This document shows, piece after piece, positions 1-13,290 of a stretch of DNA of 64,000 nt; the stretch's first letter is position 1, and each line of letters opens with the position of its first letter. Below the pieces are notes generated by a model, which saw only the letters and a program-made list of their open reading frames with translations, ran no database searches and was not told where the DNA came from. The stretch covers positions 62,001-126,000 of the forward strand of contig JADCRB010000025.1 in the NCBI GenBank assembly GCA_021464245.1, written 5' to 3'. A program made the position numbers and the translations under genes. This stretch comes from Carallia brachiata. Lineage: Eukaryota; Streptophyta; Magnoliopsida; Malpighiales; Rhizophoraceae.

Positions 1-26
1 CTAACAATCTGGATATGTGAATAAAG

Positions 27-2199
27 GTTGCAAGCAAAACCAATGACTCGGCTGGTGATGGAACTACTACTGCTTCAATACTTGCAAGGGAAATAATCAA
101 ATTGGGGCTATTGAGTGTCACTTCAGGTGCAAACCCAGTTTCAATAAAAAGGGGAATTGATAAAACTGTGCATGGTTTGGTTGAAGAGCTAGAGAAGAGG
201 GCTAGGCCTGTTAAGGGCGGTGATGATATTAAAGGTATTTAGTCTTTGCTATGCTGAAATTCTTTACTTCTGTTGCATATTCCAAAGTCTTTCTAACTTG
301 CTAGTATATGATTGGTGTCTTGTTCCATATGTAGCTGTTGCTTCAATTTCTGCTGGAAATGATGATCTCATTGGGACTATGATAGCTGATGCAATTGATA
401 AGGTTGGGCCAGACGGTGTTCTGTCAATTGAATCATCATCTTCGTTTGAGACTACTGTAGAAGTTGAAGAAGGAATGGAGGTTTGCAATATATTCCTTTG
501 TTTGTGATTTTGCCCCTCTGTTGAGGTGTGGTATATATTAGTTCTTATTTCTTAATCATAAAATTATTTGTTCCTTCCTGCTTGCAGATAGACAGAGGTT
601 ACATCTCTCCTCAATTTGTTACAAATCCTGAGAAGTTAATTTGCGAATTTGAGAACGCAAGAGTTTTGGTGACGGATCAGAAGATCTCCGCAATCAAGGA
701 CATAATTCCTTTGCTGGAGAAGACTACTCAGTTGCGAGCTCCCTTGCTTATAATTGCTGAGGATGTCACAGGTGAGGCTTTGGCCACCCTTGTTGTAACA
801 AGCTGCGGGGAATACTTAATGTGGCTGCCATCAAAGCTCCTGGTTTTGGTGAGAAAGAAAAGCTATGCTTCAAGACATTGCCATTTTGACTGGTATGTAT
901 TTTTATCTAGAAAACTTGTGATGGTTCTGTTCATATTGCTTAATCATCATGCATTTGACTATGTGCTTCAGATCTAATGTCCTATTCTGCAAGAGTGGCA
1001 ATTTTTATGCTGTAGCATTGCCTAATAAAAGAATTAGTTAGCACAGATATGATATTGCCTTACAAACTACTTGGCTTATTAAATTAGTATTTGTTTTAGA
1101 AAAGGACGGAAATTATTTCTTCTTTTTGATATGTAATCTTGGTTATTTCTCCCATAGTGTGATTGGTGCACACATTGATTTTTGCATGGTTTTCCATATT
1201 ATAGGAGCTGAGTTCCAGGCCAGTGATCTTGGTTTGCTCATTGAAAACACAACCGTTGAACAGCTTGGTTTGGCTAGGAAAGTGACTATTAGCAAGGATT
1301 CCACCACCATTATCGCTGATGCTGCATCTAAGGATGAGCTACAAGCTAGGATTGCACAGTTGAAAAGGGAGCTGGCGGAGACGGATTCTGTTTATGAGTC
1401 AGAGAAACTGGCCGAGAGAATTGCTAAACTGTCTGGTGGAGTTGCTGTTATTAAAGTGGGAGCTGCTACTGAGACTGAGCTTGAAGACCGTAAGCTCCGT
1501 ATTGAGGATGCCAAGAATGCAACTTTTGCTGCCATAGAGGAAGGGATTGTGCCTGGTGGTGGTGCTGCTCTGGTCCATCTCTCAGCTCATGTTCCTGCAA
1601 TTAAGGAAAGATTGATGATGCAGACGAGCGACGGGGTGCAGATATTGTGCAAAAGGTAACTTGATTGTTCCTAGTCGCATATCTGATCATGAAAAGATTT
1701 TTGATATGGTCTTGTTTTAAGAAAAAAAAAAACGTTCTCTCTTTTTCCTTTTGCTGGGCTAAGAGAAGGGGAGGCACATAGAAAGAGAAGATAAAAGTTA
1801 TTGATTTTCAATCTTTCCCCGTTGAATTTGCTATGGTCAGATTAATTGTCTTGTTGGTCTTTATATTGTGCTTTCTGAGAAGATTTTTTTTGCTTGAGTT
1901 ATACTGAGCCATATGTTTATTTGCAGGCACTGGTAGCACCGGCATCATTGATAGCACAAAACGCTGGAATTGAAGGTGAGTTGGTTGTGGAGAAGATAAA
2001 GACTAGTGAATGGGAAATAGGATACAATGCCATGACAGACAAGTATGAGGACCTGCTGAAGGCCGGAGTAATCGATCCGGCAAAGGTAGCAAGATGTGCC
2101 CTGCAGAATGCAGCATCAGTCGCCGGAATGGTCCTCACCACCCAAGCCATTGTCGTGGAGAAGCCTAAACCCAAAGCACCTGTGGCGGCCCCACCATAA
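27..2199 (+). CDS. CPN60B: Plastid chaperonin 60 subunit beta, 3' part (5' end outside window; three 1-bp lesions)
   Basis: Group I chaperonin (GroEL family) subunit that forms the chloroplast Cpn60 ring and folds imported proteins such as Rubisco large subunit. Five exons are visible: 27-234, 335-480, 588-892, 1205-1655 and 1927-2199, all with GT-AG borders. Recognisable blocks are the ATP-site motif [12 protein letters not shown] at the start, the SISAGND block, the [10 protein letters not shown] stretch, AEDVTGEAL in the apical domain, [13 protein letters not shown], and the VPGGGAAL motif. The end, [16 protein letters not shown], lacks the GGM tail of bacterial GroEL, as in plant Cpn60 beta. 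About 461 of roughly 600 residues lie in the window. Exons 3 and 4 are off frame by two and one base, near 797-800, 850-861 and 1611-1617, compared with the conserved family sequence. It could be a young pseudogene or a good gene with sequence errors. Family assignment is very sure; intactness is not. Confidence 0.92.
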
Positions 2200-3116
2200 G
2201 GCCTGGCTGTGTAACGGCAAGTAAAATTTTCTATCACTAGCTATATTTCACATTTGAAGAGGAGTTTTCGGGCGGCAAATTAGGAGTAAAAAAACAGCTA
2301 GATATAAATCCTTTTGCCATTTTGTATGATTGAATCAGTTGTTTTGGGGGGGTTACATCTGGAATTGTGTACTATGGCTGAGAGATTTAGAACCACTTTT
2401 ATAACATTTTTTGCATAATTGGAATCGAGTTTGCGGCTTTTTTATTGTCTTCCAGAGCACAACGTGAAGTTGGTTAACTAGAAGACTTTTCTATACATTC
2501 ACAGGTTCACCCGAATAGTCTCAGGCTCTCCTCATTATGCTGAGGAGAGCACAGCCGCTGCCGCCGCTGGATACTTCTTGATTTTCTTGTTCCGACCGGT
2601 TCATTCGTCGGGCCAGTTTCCGGCTCATTTTTTCTCTCTAATTACTTCTTCAAGCAGCCTCCAGAGTCCAGTGCATACTCAGACAACTGGTCTGCCCTAT
2701 TGTTCGTTTTTCTAAACACATGGGCCAGCTGCACTGAGTTTGAATTATTTTCTCACTTTTGTTAACTCCAATTGGTAAATCGAAAGGTTAAAAAGGAATT
2801 GAAGTCTGCTACATTTAGAGGATTGGTAGTGTTAATGATTTAGATTGTATATTGTAATGCTATCTTCTTTTTTTTTTTTTTTATTCTCTTGTTTTCATTT
2901 ATTAGGAGACTTATTGAATTATATAAGTTATATAATAAGAGTAATTCTCTTATTTCAATAAATTACATGTGCTCTCGAAAATTAAATATCGGAAATAGAA
3001 ATCTAAGTTTTTAGTTTGTGGGCATTCGGGATAATTTAGCAAGGTTGCCTATATAACCGGGCTAAGCCCAAAAAGGAGAGTTCAAATTGCTCAATAGTCG
3101 ACGAGCATGGCTTAAG

Positions 3117-3476
3117 ACTATGTTTGGTATGTGAGGACAAATTAGATGAGAAAGAAAAGTATAATTATTATTATTTACTTTTCTTTCTCTTCACTTTTTA
3201 TATCACTCCAAATAATTTTATTCTCTCTACTTTTTATCCCACAAATTACTATTTACTTTTTCTTTTATCATACTTTCTTTCACTCACCTTTTTCTATCAC
3301 TTCAAATAATTTTATTTTCTCTCTACTTTTTCTCTCACAAATTACTATTTACTTTTTCTTTCACTTATTTTCTTTTTCAACTTTCTCTATTACTCCAAAT
3401 AATTTTATTTTTTCTTCACTTTTTTTCTTTTTCTCCTCTTTTCCCCTCTTTTCCTCACACTTCAAACACTTTATAG
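3117..3476. repeat. MITE-like inverted-repeat element with pyrimidine-rich interior
   Basis: The left end reads ACTATGTTTGGTATGTGAGG. The reverse complement of the right end, CTATAAAGTGTTTGAAGTG, is similar. Between them lie repeated blocks of the type 'tatcactccaaataattttattctctctac', giving a strongly C+T-rich top strand. No certain target-site duplication is visible. The ends resemble those of the elements at 34.6 kb and 49.2 kb. Confidence 0.5.
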
Positions 3477-6400
3477 CCCAAAGCTAAAAGAAAGGCACGA
3501 ATTCCTCGCAGCACAAAGCGAAACTCTCGTTTTTTGACCAAGACGGGAACATGCAATCATGTTTCTTACCCAAAACTGCACCCCCAAATAAAAAAATTCA
3601 TGTTTCTTACCCGAAAGCAATGGTTAAGGTAAGGAATGAATTATTAAAACTGAATATTAATAAAAAACGTCTTATGCGAGGAGTAGGTTAACTGAGTAAA
3701 CGTTTTGATTTTTGGTCTATTAAGTATCTTCAAGTGCGCTAAGTCAGAATTATAAATTGGAACAGAAGATGAAAAGGAAAGAAACTTATGAGAAAGGAAA
3801 CAAATGGAAAAAAATAGAAAAAAAAAATCCTTTAAGTTAGAATGGAGAAGATAAAAGAAAGTGTTCCCCACAAAAATTAAAATTTGTGAAATCACTATTA
3901 AGAAAAATTGTGCTTCATTTATATTTTAAATACAAGGTTATATCTCTAAGGGAAAAAATAGGGGTCAAGCAGCTGCCCTCCGAGGGAAAAATGAAGCAAA
4001 ATTTGCCTCCCTAAAATTAGAGGGCAGCCTGTTCAAGCGGCCAGGAAAAAAAAAAAAAAAAAAAGAGCCACCACTACACAATTACAGTTAAGGGAGTACG
4101 CAGGAGGCACGCAGTTAACCTAACATTATCTAATGATTTTTTTTTTAAATTCAATACACCTTTTATGATCAACTGTTCAGATCTCTACATGCTTAACGCG
4201 TTTTCACCCATGGACACCCACTTATCTTTTTCCAAAAAAAAAAAATTGTAGCCAATGACAGGCCGCGCAGTGCACAGTGCGGCCCCTTAGCTGCTTCCTT
4301 TCTATAATTTCGGAAAAATTTTTAGTGGGCCTATAAAAAATGTTCTTTCTATATTTTCATCACTTTTTGGTCGGGGACGGATTCGGTTGGAGGCAAAAAG
4401 AAATTGCCCCCCTCCCTATCCCACCTGGTATCATAAATATACATGCTAATATTTATTAAAATTATCATTTGGTATATTGACGCACGAAGTTTTATGTCCC
4501 TCAATCCATGGGTTTGATTTCCAATCTTGTTATGTATTTTTTTATTTGGTCCATCTTGTTATGAATTTTAAATCCAACAATGAATTTTGATGAATCGAAA
4601 GATGGGCAGGAGTATCAACGAGATCGATGTGTGTGTTGACAATGCTAAGGATGATGTGCAGCAACCCCGCATCATATTTGGATTAGATTATTTGAGAGAC
4701 CCACCCTAAGTATCTCACTAATGGACAAATATGATTCTTTTTTCCGTTTCATTTTGCCATGTTTACAGAGTGAGCCTCACGTCTAAGTACGAAGTCGCCA
4801 ATTTGACTTCTTCAAAATGATGACCATAAAGAATGGGCTTATGAGTTTTAAGAGAAAATGTGAGTTAATGGGTATGTAAATGGTGTTCGGCTACAGAACC
4901 GCTCCCGTAATTTTAACGGAGAAGCCATCATTTTTTTTTTAATATCTGTATGCATATTTTATTTAATTATTTCTACTTTTCACGTTATACTTAAAAATAT
5001 GCACATCACATTCTTTTTTAAAATATGTGGTTCACACAAAACTCACAATAATAAGTCTCTCACGACGTGTCCTCGTCATATCTATTTTCCACACCTCTCT
5101 AATTGTCTTCCATATAAATATCTGGTAATCAACGCTTCTTTCAAATGTCAAGAAAATCACCGAACCGAGACAAGTTTGGTTTAGATTTGGTGGTCTTTTT
5201 GGCTTGTGAACTCTCAAAAGTAGCTTCATAAGTCTCAATATTATTTACAAAATATTTATTCTAACAATAAAATAAAAAAATAAAAAATAATTTTGTTAAT
5301 ATGATATTAATATAAATTAAATATCAAAATCAGTCATTTATTATTTAACAGTAACGATAATAACAAAATTAATAAAATATTTCATTAATTTTTTTTATAA
5401 TCAATAATAATAATTAACAATAATAATATCAATAAATAAATTAAACAAACCTTGAAACAACTTGTTCCTTGGTGTGAAGTTTTGTATCATGAAGTGCCAG
5501 TCAATTGAGGGCATTCCAAGTTTTCGGTAGGGTAGGAAAAAGAGAGATTAGTTTCCAATCCAAGAAATCTTCCAAGCCAACAGTGTTTTCCTGGGTAACA
5601 TCCAAACCAACAGTTTTAATACTGAGATTTGTCAGACTCATTTGGTAGAAAAAAAAAAAAAAAGGAATGAAACCCTATTAGTAAAAGTCAACGTCAAATA
5701 ATGGAGTTAGTGCATAAGAAACTTCCATTGTCCTGTTATTTGTTCTTATTTTTCTCCAGTGTTCTGTTATTAGCCCACCTAAAATATGAACTCGCATGTA
5801 TATTTTTTTGGGGTTATAAAGGAAGTCCAAAGGTTAGAAAAGGAGAATAAGTCATTAAAACAGATAAAACTTGAATACATAATTAAAAATTTTAATAGAT
5901 TGTCCCAATGAGTTGTGCACTTGTACTAGAAAATTAGAAATAACACACACATATTATTTTCTACAGGCACAGTTTTATTAATGCCATTTGCTTGAAGCAT
6001 ACGAAGTCGGAATGGAAAATAGGCCATCTCAGACTCGTCAATTATCGATGATGCTGACGAGTTTCTGGCCATGCCGTAGCTGGCCCGTAAAATTCCATTT
6101 GTGAATATATATATATGGGAAATTTTTGAAAGGTGTAAGTTACGTCAGATTAAAATGAAATTAAAGTGATATGATCATTAAATAATTTAATTGAAAATAA
6201 TAATAAATTATTAAATGACTTTATATAAATTACATGTTCACTTATTTTTTTTTTATTTTACTCTCGCCTAATGGTGCTGTAAATATATTTGGTATGTAAT
6301 TCCATAAAATGCGGGTAATTTCCGTACACTTCGATTCATATAACCTCAAAATGTCAAACCTAGTTGGGGGTTGCTCAAATTGCGCAATATCATCGAATTA

Positions 6401-8859
6401 GTTAGATTCCTTGAATAGCTTTAAAAATGTTGACTTTATATGCGGTAAGGACAGCAGAATTTCAAAATCTACGAACAATCGCCAAAAATGTCTATGAATG
6501 AATGTTCTATTTACATGTAAAACAAGATCACGATGCCAAAGTTTACAGCTTTTACTTTTCAAAGATATCAATCATATGATAATGGTAATATCATCACGTC
6601 CCAGAATCTTGCTTTCTTCTTTTCTTTTTTTTTTTTCCCGTTTTTTATTACAAGAGATACTGAAAGGCACAAAAGTGAAACAAAGTCATAGAATTCAATT
6701 ATAAAATTAAGAAGTCGGAAAAAATTATATACCATACACAAAAATTGTGCACAAGACATAAACAATTAGATTATAAAAAAATATATAAATTAAAAAAATT
6801 AATAAAATATTAAATTAATTGCATACTTTTTATATATCACACAATATATATTATGTAGTCTTATTTTAAAAATTTTAATAAAAAAATCTAATTATTTGTG
6901 ATAGAAACACAAAATTCAAAATCTTGCTTTCTAGAAAAGCTCGTGATCACATCACGATCTTTATTTTCTTTCCGTTTTCTCTAGGATCATATTCAAGGGC
7001 CATTAATCATTGGTAGAAGCACTAGAGGAAAGCATAAATCACAAAAATAACAAAGCCGCTAATGGGGTGATTCGTGGGTCTAGATGCCTTTTCCTAGAAG
7101 TGCAATCTTAGCAAAGCAAAATGTAAATGTTAAATGTGGGCCAAGCTAGTTCGCTTTTGTGCTTCCACAAATAATTGAACGGAGACGGTGTTGGTCACGT
7201 ACGTTCAAGAACATATTCTTGTTTTCTTCCTTGTAGTCCTCTAATTACTTGTTCCTATCTAGCGGAAAAATATATGGATCTCCCATGTTTATTCCTTACC
7301 AAAAAATAAAAAAACACAAAAGAAGTTTCTAAGAATTTTATAGTTATACGGACTATCATACAATTGGATTTAAAAAAATATATAATTTGTTAGATATTAT
7401 TACATAAATTGTGTTGTTAGCAGTACTTAAGTGAACTTTATTTCTTATTTTTGTCCTTTATGGTGGGTTTGAATTGTGAGATTTTAGTAATAAAGAAAAT
7501 TGTTAGAAAAAAAAAAGTTGTGAGATAAAAAAGTGTAAAATTCATTATTTAGATAGATTAAAAAATATGAAAAAAATAATTAAAAAGTAAAGTTATATTC
7601 TTTGAATTATATGAAAAGTAGTGAAAAAAAAAATTATATGATGAAAATTATAAAATTACCTTTACTTATTTGGTACTTTTTAATACATGCAAAAAGAAAA
7701 AAAGTAAAAAAAAAAGTGATCCACATTGTACGAGAAAGTGGGTCATTTTTGTAATTCTACTTTCATTTGTTTGTTTTTTATTATTTCTTTTTTCTTCCAA
7801 AATGGCACTTTTAGATAATGACAACACATTGTATACCGTCAATTTTTTTATACTGTACCTATTTTCTTACGTCTAAAATATGATTTTGTCAATTTAAAAA
7901 AATTTTCTTGAAATCTACAATTTTCTTCCGCACAAGTTCCAACGCAAAAACAAACGAACAGAGAAGAGCGTCCGTAAAGAAAGGAATTATTAATCTGAAA
8001 GTAACGCATGAGTGATGTACTATGCGTCATGATTGAGAGTTGAGATACCATGTCATATATGATTGACAACACCTTTAACAATAAAGAATTTTTTTATAAA
8101 CTTCAAACTAAATAAAAATAAAAATATTAGATTATAGTTATATAAATTATTAAATAATTAAATTTAAATAATTAAAAAAAAATAGTTTATTAGATGTTAG
8201 ATGTATTTGTATCCATTTTAGTGTTACATACAGTATAATTATGTAATTGAGTTCATTAAAAATTACTAAATAGATTCTATTTATAAGTAATACAAATTTT
8301 ATATTTTTATCTTTTGAGATTTCAAATTAATATTGAGAAGGCTTATCAAATTTATAAAAATATAAAAAGATATTTTTGTTATATAGTTCACATTCTAATA
8401 AATTTTTTAATGAAAATAACTTGATATTAAATCTCCATTTTAACTTTTAAAGACTAAATTAATAAAGAGTTTATCTAACAAAATAGTCACATAATTCATA
8501 TAACAGTAATTAACAATATATATTTTTTTTTTAATTTTAATTATTCAATGATTATACTTTAGTATATTTTTTAACTATTTTATTACTACCAGACTATTAC
8601 TAATTAATATTTCCCATCAATAAAAATGCAACATGCAGAATTTTATTTATAATCGTAAATAAGATCTTTACAAAAGATTCAAATTAAGTAATTTTTTTGA
8701 ACTATTAAAGCAAGGCAAATTATTAAATATAATACAATACAATATAATATAATTTTCAATTTAAGCTAGATAATTAATGAACAACGAACACGTTGAAATG
8801 GGTCTGTTTGAGGTGGGCCAAATGTCGCTATGAGGGGACCTTTTGAATCTTGCAAACTC

Positions 8860-8930
8860 GAAGGAAAGCGCCAGAATTTGAACGCAGGCTAACGCCCTAC
8901 TTGAAAGGCGTGCCATCGCCGTGTCTTTTT
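8860..8930 (-). repeat. tRNA-like (SINE-type) promoter remnant
   Basis: On the minus strand the sequence GCGTTCAAATTCTGGCG resembles a pol III B box and is preceded by TGGCACGCC, similar to an A-box start, at suitable spacing. It lies at the edge of an unusually GC-rich patch (about 8.8-9.2 kb). No cloverleaf can be folded convincingly, so a SINE remnant is more likely than a tRNA gene. Confidence 0.25.
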
Positions 8931-9680
8931 TCTGGTTCTTCCACACAAATTTTCTGAATTTTATGCGTTCTTTGTGTTCCTGTCCGTAATCTGCTGTCGG
9001 ATGAACATAATTGACATTGGATGTGGTGTTTTGTCAAGAGTAGCCCTCCTTTTCCGTTAAAATTACGTGCCTGCCGTGGTGTGAAAGCCCCGGGCCTGTT
9101 GGCCCACCCAGAATCTGTCCCACGCCCCGCCCCCATCGGAAGGTATTGTCTCACCACCCAGGCTCGGTTAGAATCGCTTTTAGGATCGAATGTCTACAAT
9201 TTAAGTTTTAAAAAAAAAGAGTTGATGCATTTAGTATGATAGAATAATATAAAATTAACGTTTTTAGGATTAAATATCTTAAGTTTGAATTTAAGTTGGA
9301 ACTGATTAAAAGTTATTAGTGTATTTTAAAAAAAGACAAGAAAAAAGAAAATTAAAGAATCTCACATACAAAAAAAAGAAGAAGTTTTAAATATTTTATA
9401 AATGAGAACACTTAGATATACGCATAGTTGACCCACAAGGAAGACTGTGGACACGTACAACGCAAGCTAGGTGCACTATTTAAGGAGGGCATTGGATGCA
9501 AATTATTGTTTCCAATTTCCAGTCTAATAGTTTAGACAAATTTAGAATAGTCTAAATTAGAACCACAGTTACAAGTTCAAATCTTTTTAAATGCACTATC
9601 TATTTCAAATAGGATGCTACAACGGCGGTGTTGTGATAACTTAAAATTTGTCTAAAAGAAATTTTTATCATAAAAAATAA

Positions 9681-9849
9681 AGTAATGATAAATATTTTGA
9701 AAACCGTATCAGGAAATATTCTGAAATGTATAATTGTAGAAAAAATTATTAATTTTTTTTTTTTAGTTTAATAGTGTTAAAAAAATTATTTTATAATTAT
9801 ATATTTCATGATATTTTATAACATGATTTTTAAAATATTTACCATTACT
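9681..9849. repeat. Short inverted-repeat MITE (family member 1)
   Basis: A 169-bp near-palindrome. The left arm starts AGTAATGATAAATATTTTGA and the reverse complement of the right arm starts AGTAATGGTAAATATTTTAA. The arms stay alignable for about 60 bases through TATAATT and then meet in an AT-rich loop. The element at 12482-12652 is related in size and arm sequence (TAATGATA...AAAATATT...TATAATTATA). Confidence 0.6.
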
Positions 9850-10777
9850 CTAAAAATTAATATAAATTATCTTAGTCTATCCTGAGCTCTTTTTTTAAGT
9901 TTTGCGAAGTAGGATTGATTTGAAGTTCTTGAGTTTTGGCTCATTCAAAGTCTTTCCCGGTTGTTGACCATCTAAAGCATTAAAACATGGCTTTAGACTG
10001 TGGTCCCATTCAAAGCTCATTTAAGGTAAACAAAGTACTCGAACCTTAATCTTTTTTTTTCCAGAAAAAAAAAAAACAAAACAAGAAGAAGAAAAAAGTT
10101 TAGGACACTATTTGCAAGGTAACGTGGGCGAATAAAAGATATGAAGGTGGTCCACGTTGACGGCACAACTTGAAAGGCCGAAACACATGAAATTACCAAA
10201 ATTCGTGTTTCACATTTCATTTAGGTTGTAAGAATTGAATAAAGAATTCATAAATTAAAAAATATATAAGACTTGAATCAATGAAAAAGAGTTTGGTCTT
10301 TACTGGGAACTTAATGGAGGAGGAGTAGTTTTATTATTGTTTGGAATTTTTGGAATGTCTCCATCACTAAAGGTTTTTTGTTTGAATTTTAGTTAGAATC
10401 AATTAACAAATATAGTATCTATTTACTTGCTATAGTATAGATGTGGTAACATTAACATGTTCAGTTAAGTTTTCATTAGGAAAAAAGTTTCGAAGTATAA
10501 AAAATGTGTCATAATGACCAATATAGACCAAAATACCTTTTGCTTAAAGTGCAACGTGGCCCAAGAAGCGAGATAACTCTTTACCATTCACAAATGAAAT
10601 CCTTTACATATTAGTATAAAGGTTTAATTACATGAGTAAATGAATTTTTTTAGTGTATTTATACGTATTTTTTTAATATAATTATGAATATTTTTTTTGT
10701 ATAACTATAAGAGATAAATGTGAAATGAAAAAATATTAATATTTTTTTTATTATTTTTTATTGTTGTAGTTGTATAA

Positions 10778-10806
10778 ATAAATATATATATATATATATA
10801 TATATA
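10778..10806. repeat. (AT)n microsatellite
   Basis: An uninterrupted alternating AT run of about 26 bases, in intergenic DNA. Confidence 0.9.
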
Positions 10807-12481
10807 GATGCAGCCCACCAAATTTTTTTCATTAGTAGAAACCAAGCATTTAAAAAAAAAAAAAACCAAGCTCACGACCCTTCTTAGTAAGAGAAAATTC
10901 GTCTATTTTTCATGAGATTTTCAGTCAAGCACGCAATGGATTAAGTTTAGAGTTGCAAGGCGTTCTCATTACAGTGAGAAACCAAAATAGTCAATGCTCT
11001 TTTTTTAGGGTACATCTGAAAGAAAAGAAAAAAAAAATATCTAATAAAAATTACGTCATGTCTATCGCTAATCAAAAGACTTAACAACGCTAAGGAGGGT
11101 AAATCAAAATTGTATCACCTACAGTAAAATCATCAAATTTAATAAGACAATCTGAACATGAATTCTCTTTTTGTAATATAAGTTATATCTTTACTGAAAG
11201 ATTTTTGTCACCTTTTGAGATACTACTCAAGTCGGTTCAGATTAGTCGACCCATTAGACTGGATACTGAAGAGTTTCAGACAAAAAAAATATCTTTGCAT
11301 ATTAAATTTAGCAGATTTTTTCTTCAGGACATCCGATAAAATAGTGAAATACTGTGCATCTTATAAAATGCAGTCAAATAGGCAGGTATTTCAACATTCC
11401 AAATAAAAACATTATTCTCTAGTCCGCATCCTAACAGTTTTATGCCAGCAAATAAGTGAAAATTTTGAATTTAAAGAAGTATCAGACAATGATCTTCAAA
11501 CTGGCGACCGAACATCTCAACCGGCTAATTATAGGAATCACACTTGCCAAAACACTTAAATTAGGTCTCTAAACCAATTTCAAACACACAAACCAGAGTC
11601 TTAAAATGCCCCCAGTTTTATCAACCAAAAATAGACATACATTGCATACTTTCCGTTTGCTCTGACTTAAAATGTTAATTACAGAAAAATGTAAATTCTA
11701 AAAATGGGATATGTGAATTGTACTGAATTCAAGATAAATGTAATTTTACCTTCTTTTTTTTTTTTACTTTAATAGAAAACTGCTAATTTTGGTTAGACTG
11801 GTTCGGTCATATGTCTGTGCTAATCTGTCGCCAAAACATGCATTATCTCGAATTTGTCCATCCCCCGAATTATCAATAATTGTATAACGATAGATCACTC
11901 ACTGATCACATTCAATTGGCTGCAACAAGTGGTGGCATGATTTCGTCTATAACATCTGATTTGATTTGTAATTTTTGGGAAAATGACCAATAAACTATAA
12001 TTCAACTGGTTATACAATTGTTATCAAACTAAAAGTCTCGTATTTGAGTTATTGTCAGAATCAATTAACTAAAAAAAAAGTTATTAGGAATGTGAATCTT
12101 ACTCGACAACGCAATTAATTAATTCTTAAGATCATTATCACTAATCTCCACCCTCATATGGATCTTTGTTGCCCAAGTAGCTTAGACATTGTCTTCTATA
12201 TTCATATAAGTTCCCGAACTAAAAAAAGGGGATCCGGAAACAGAAATCAAAACTTTACTTTCTTTCTAAACTTCCAAGTCTACAACTATGGTACAATATT
12301 ATTCACACGGTATGTACGCGTAGTTCACAATTTAATAATCAATCAATCCAATGCAGTTTAATTCGTTGCCAAGTAATTAACAACCCCATTTAAATATACA
12401 ACAACTCTATATAGCATGGAACTATGGATGCGACGAACTAAAGGCATTCAAACATGATTTTACATTTTGTATATAAAAAAA

Positions 12482-12652
12482 TAATGATATATATTGTAAA
12501 AATTGTCTTATGAAATATCTTAAAATTTATAATTATAAAAAATTATTTATTTTTAAATATTATTAAATTAAAAAAAGAAATAGGTTAATATTTTTTTTAT
12601 AATTATAAACTTTAAAATATTTTATTACATAATTTTGTAATATATATCATTA
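12482..12652. repeat. Short inverted-repeat MITE (family member 2)
   Basis: A 171-bp near-palindrome. The left arm is TAATGATATATATTGTAAAA and the reverse complement of the right arm is TAATGATATATATTACAAAA. Homology between the arms continues to TTTATAATTATAAAAA. Size and arm pattern match the element at 9681-9849, so both probably belong to one family. Confidence 0.65.
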
Positions 12653-12780
12653 AAAAAGAAATAGGTTAACCATTCTTACTCGTCGATAGATGTCACGAAA
12701 GTTAATCAAACCAACATAATATACAATCATCGGCGTTTAAAACTAGATGACAACGCAATTATGACGGGTGGTAAAATATA

Positions 12781-13020
12781 ATGACCTAAATTATTTGATT
12801 ATAAAAAATATATTAAATTTAATATACAGTTAAATAAATAAATAATTATATATTGTTAGATTATGTATTTTTTGTGTGTTTTAATAAGTGTAATTGTAGG
12901 TAAATTGTGACATCTAAATTATTAAATTATAAAAATATATTAAATTTTATAAAAAAATAAATAATTAAATATTATTAAATTAATTATATATCTTTTATGT
13001 ATCTTAATAATCATGTCTAT
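12781..13020. repeat. Diverged direct tandem repeat, AT-rich
   Basis: Two consecutive copies of about 115 bases, beginning 'gacctaaattatttgattat' near 12782 and 'gacatctaaattattaaatt' near 12909. Each runs through 'ttaaat...aaataaataatta' and ends with a block like 'tttttgtgtgttttaataag'. No coding content. Confidence 0.55.
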
Positions 13021-13282
13021 ATAATATTACTCTTTTAAAATTAATGTCCGGCTATTATCATAATTAAAAAAATAATTTTCATAATCTCTCGGGATTTGCA
13101 AGAGATCGATCAGGGGAAGTCGCTGGTCTATCTCCAACTTCCGCTTTCAAAGAAAATAACAACCCGAAAAAATAGAGAAAAAGACGCCTTCTTTCCTCCC
13201 AACTTACCCCTATAATTAACACATAATTACCAAACAATGCCACTCATTTGATATTCGCGTACGGGCCCACTTCCTCCCCGGC

Positions 13283-13290
13283 TATAAATA
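13283..13290 (+). promoter_or_regulatory. Candidate TATA box of the LPA1-like gene
   Basis: TATAAATA in a locally GC-rich context (CCCCGGCTATAAATATCG), about 520 bases before the ATG at 13808. That would give a leader of roughly 490 bases with purine tracts. A telo-box-like AAACCCTAA lies at 13531-13539, after a second, weaker TATA-like sequence. Confidence 0.45.

Larger units (their letters stand above)
2200..13260. other. Long AT-rich intergenic region without a supported gene
   Basis: About 11 kb between the chaperonin gene and the LPA1-like gene. The first 250 bases are presumably chaperonin 3' UTR. I see no exon with coherent coding and splice signals. The open frames here are short, many lack an ATG, and they come from low-complexity AT-rich sequence. 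What it does hold is listed separately: inverted-repeat MITE-like elements near 3.1, 9.7 and 12.5 kb, tRNA-like SINE fragments, a GC-richer patch at 8.8-9.2 kb, an AT microsatellite near 10.78 kb, and a direct repeat at 12.78-13.02 kb. Confidence 0.7.

Noticed and set aside
3970..4030. Small hairpin GCTGCCCTC / GAGGGCAGC
   Set aside because: Only 9 paired bases; too short to call a terminator, miRNA precursor or transposon.
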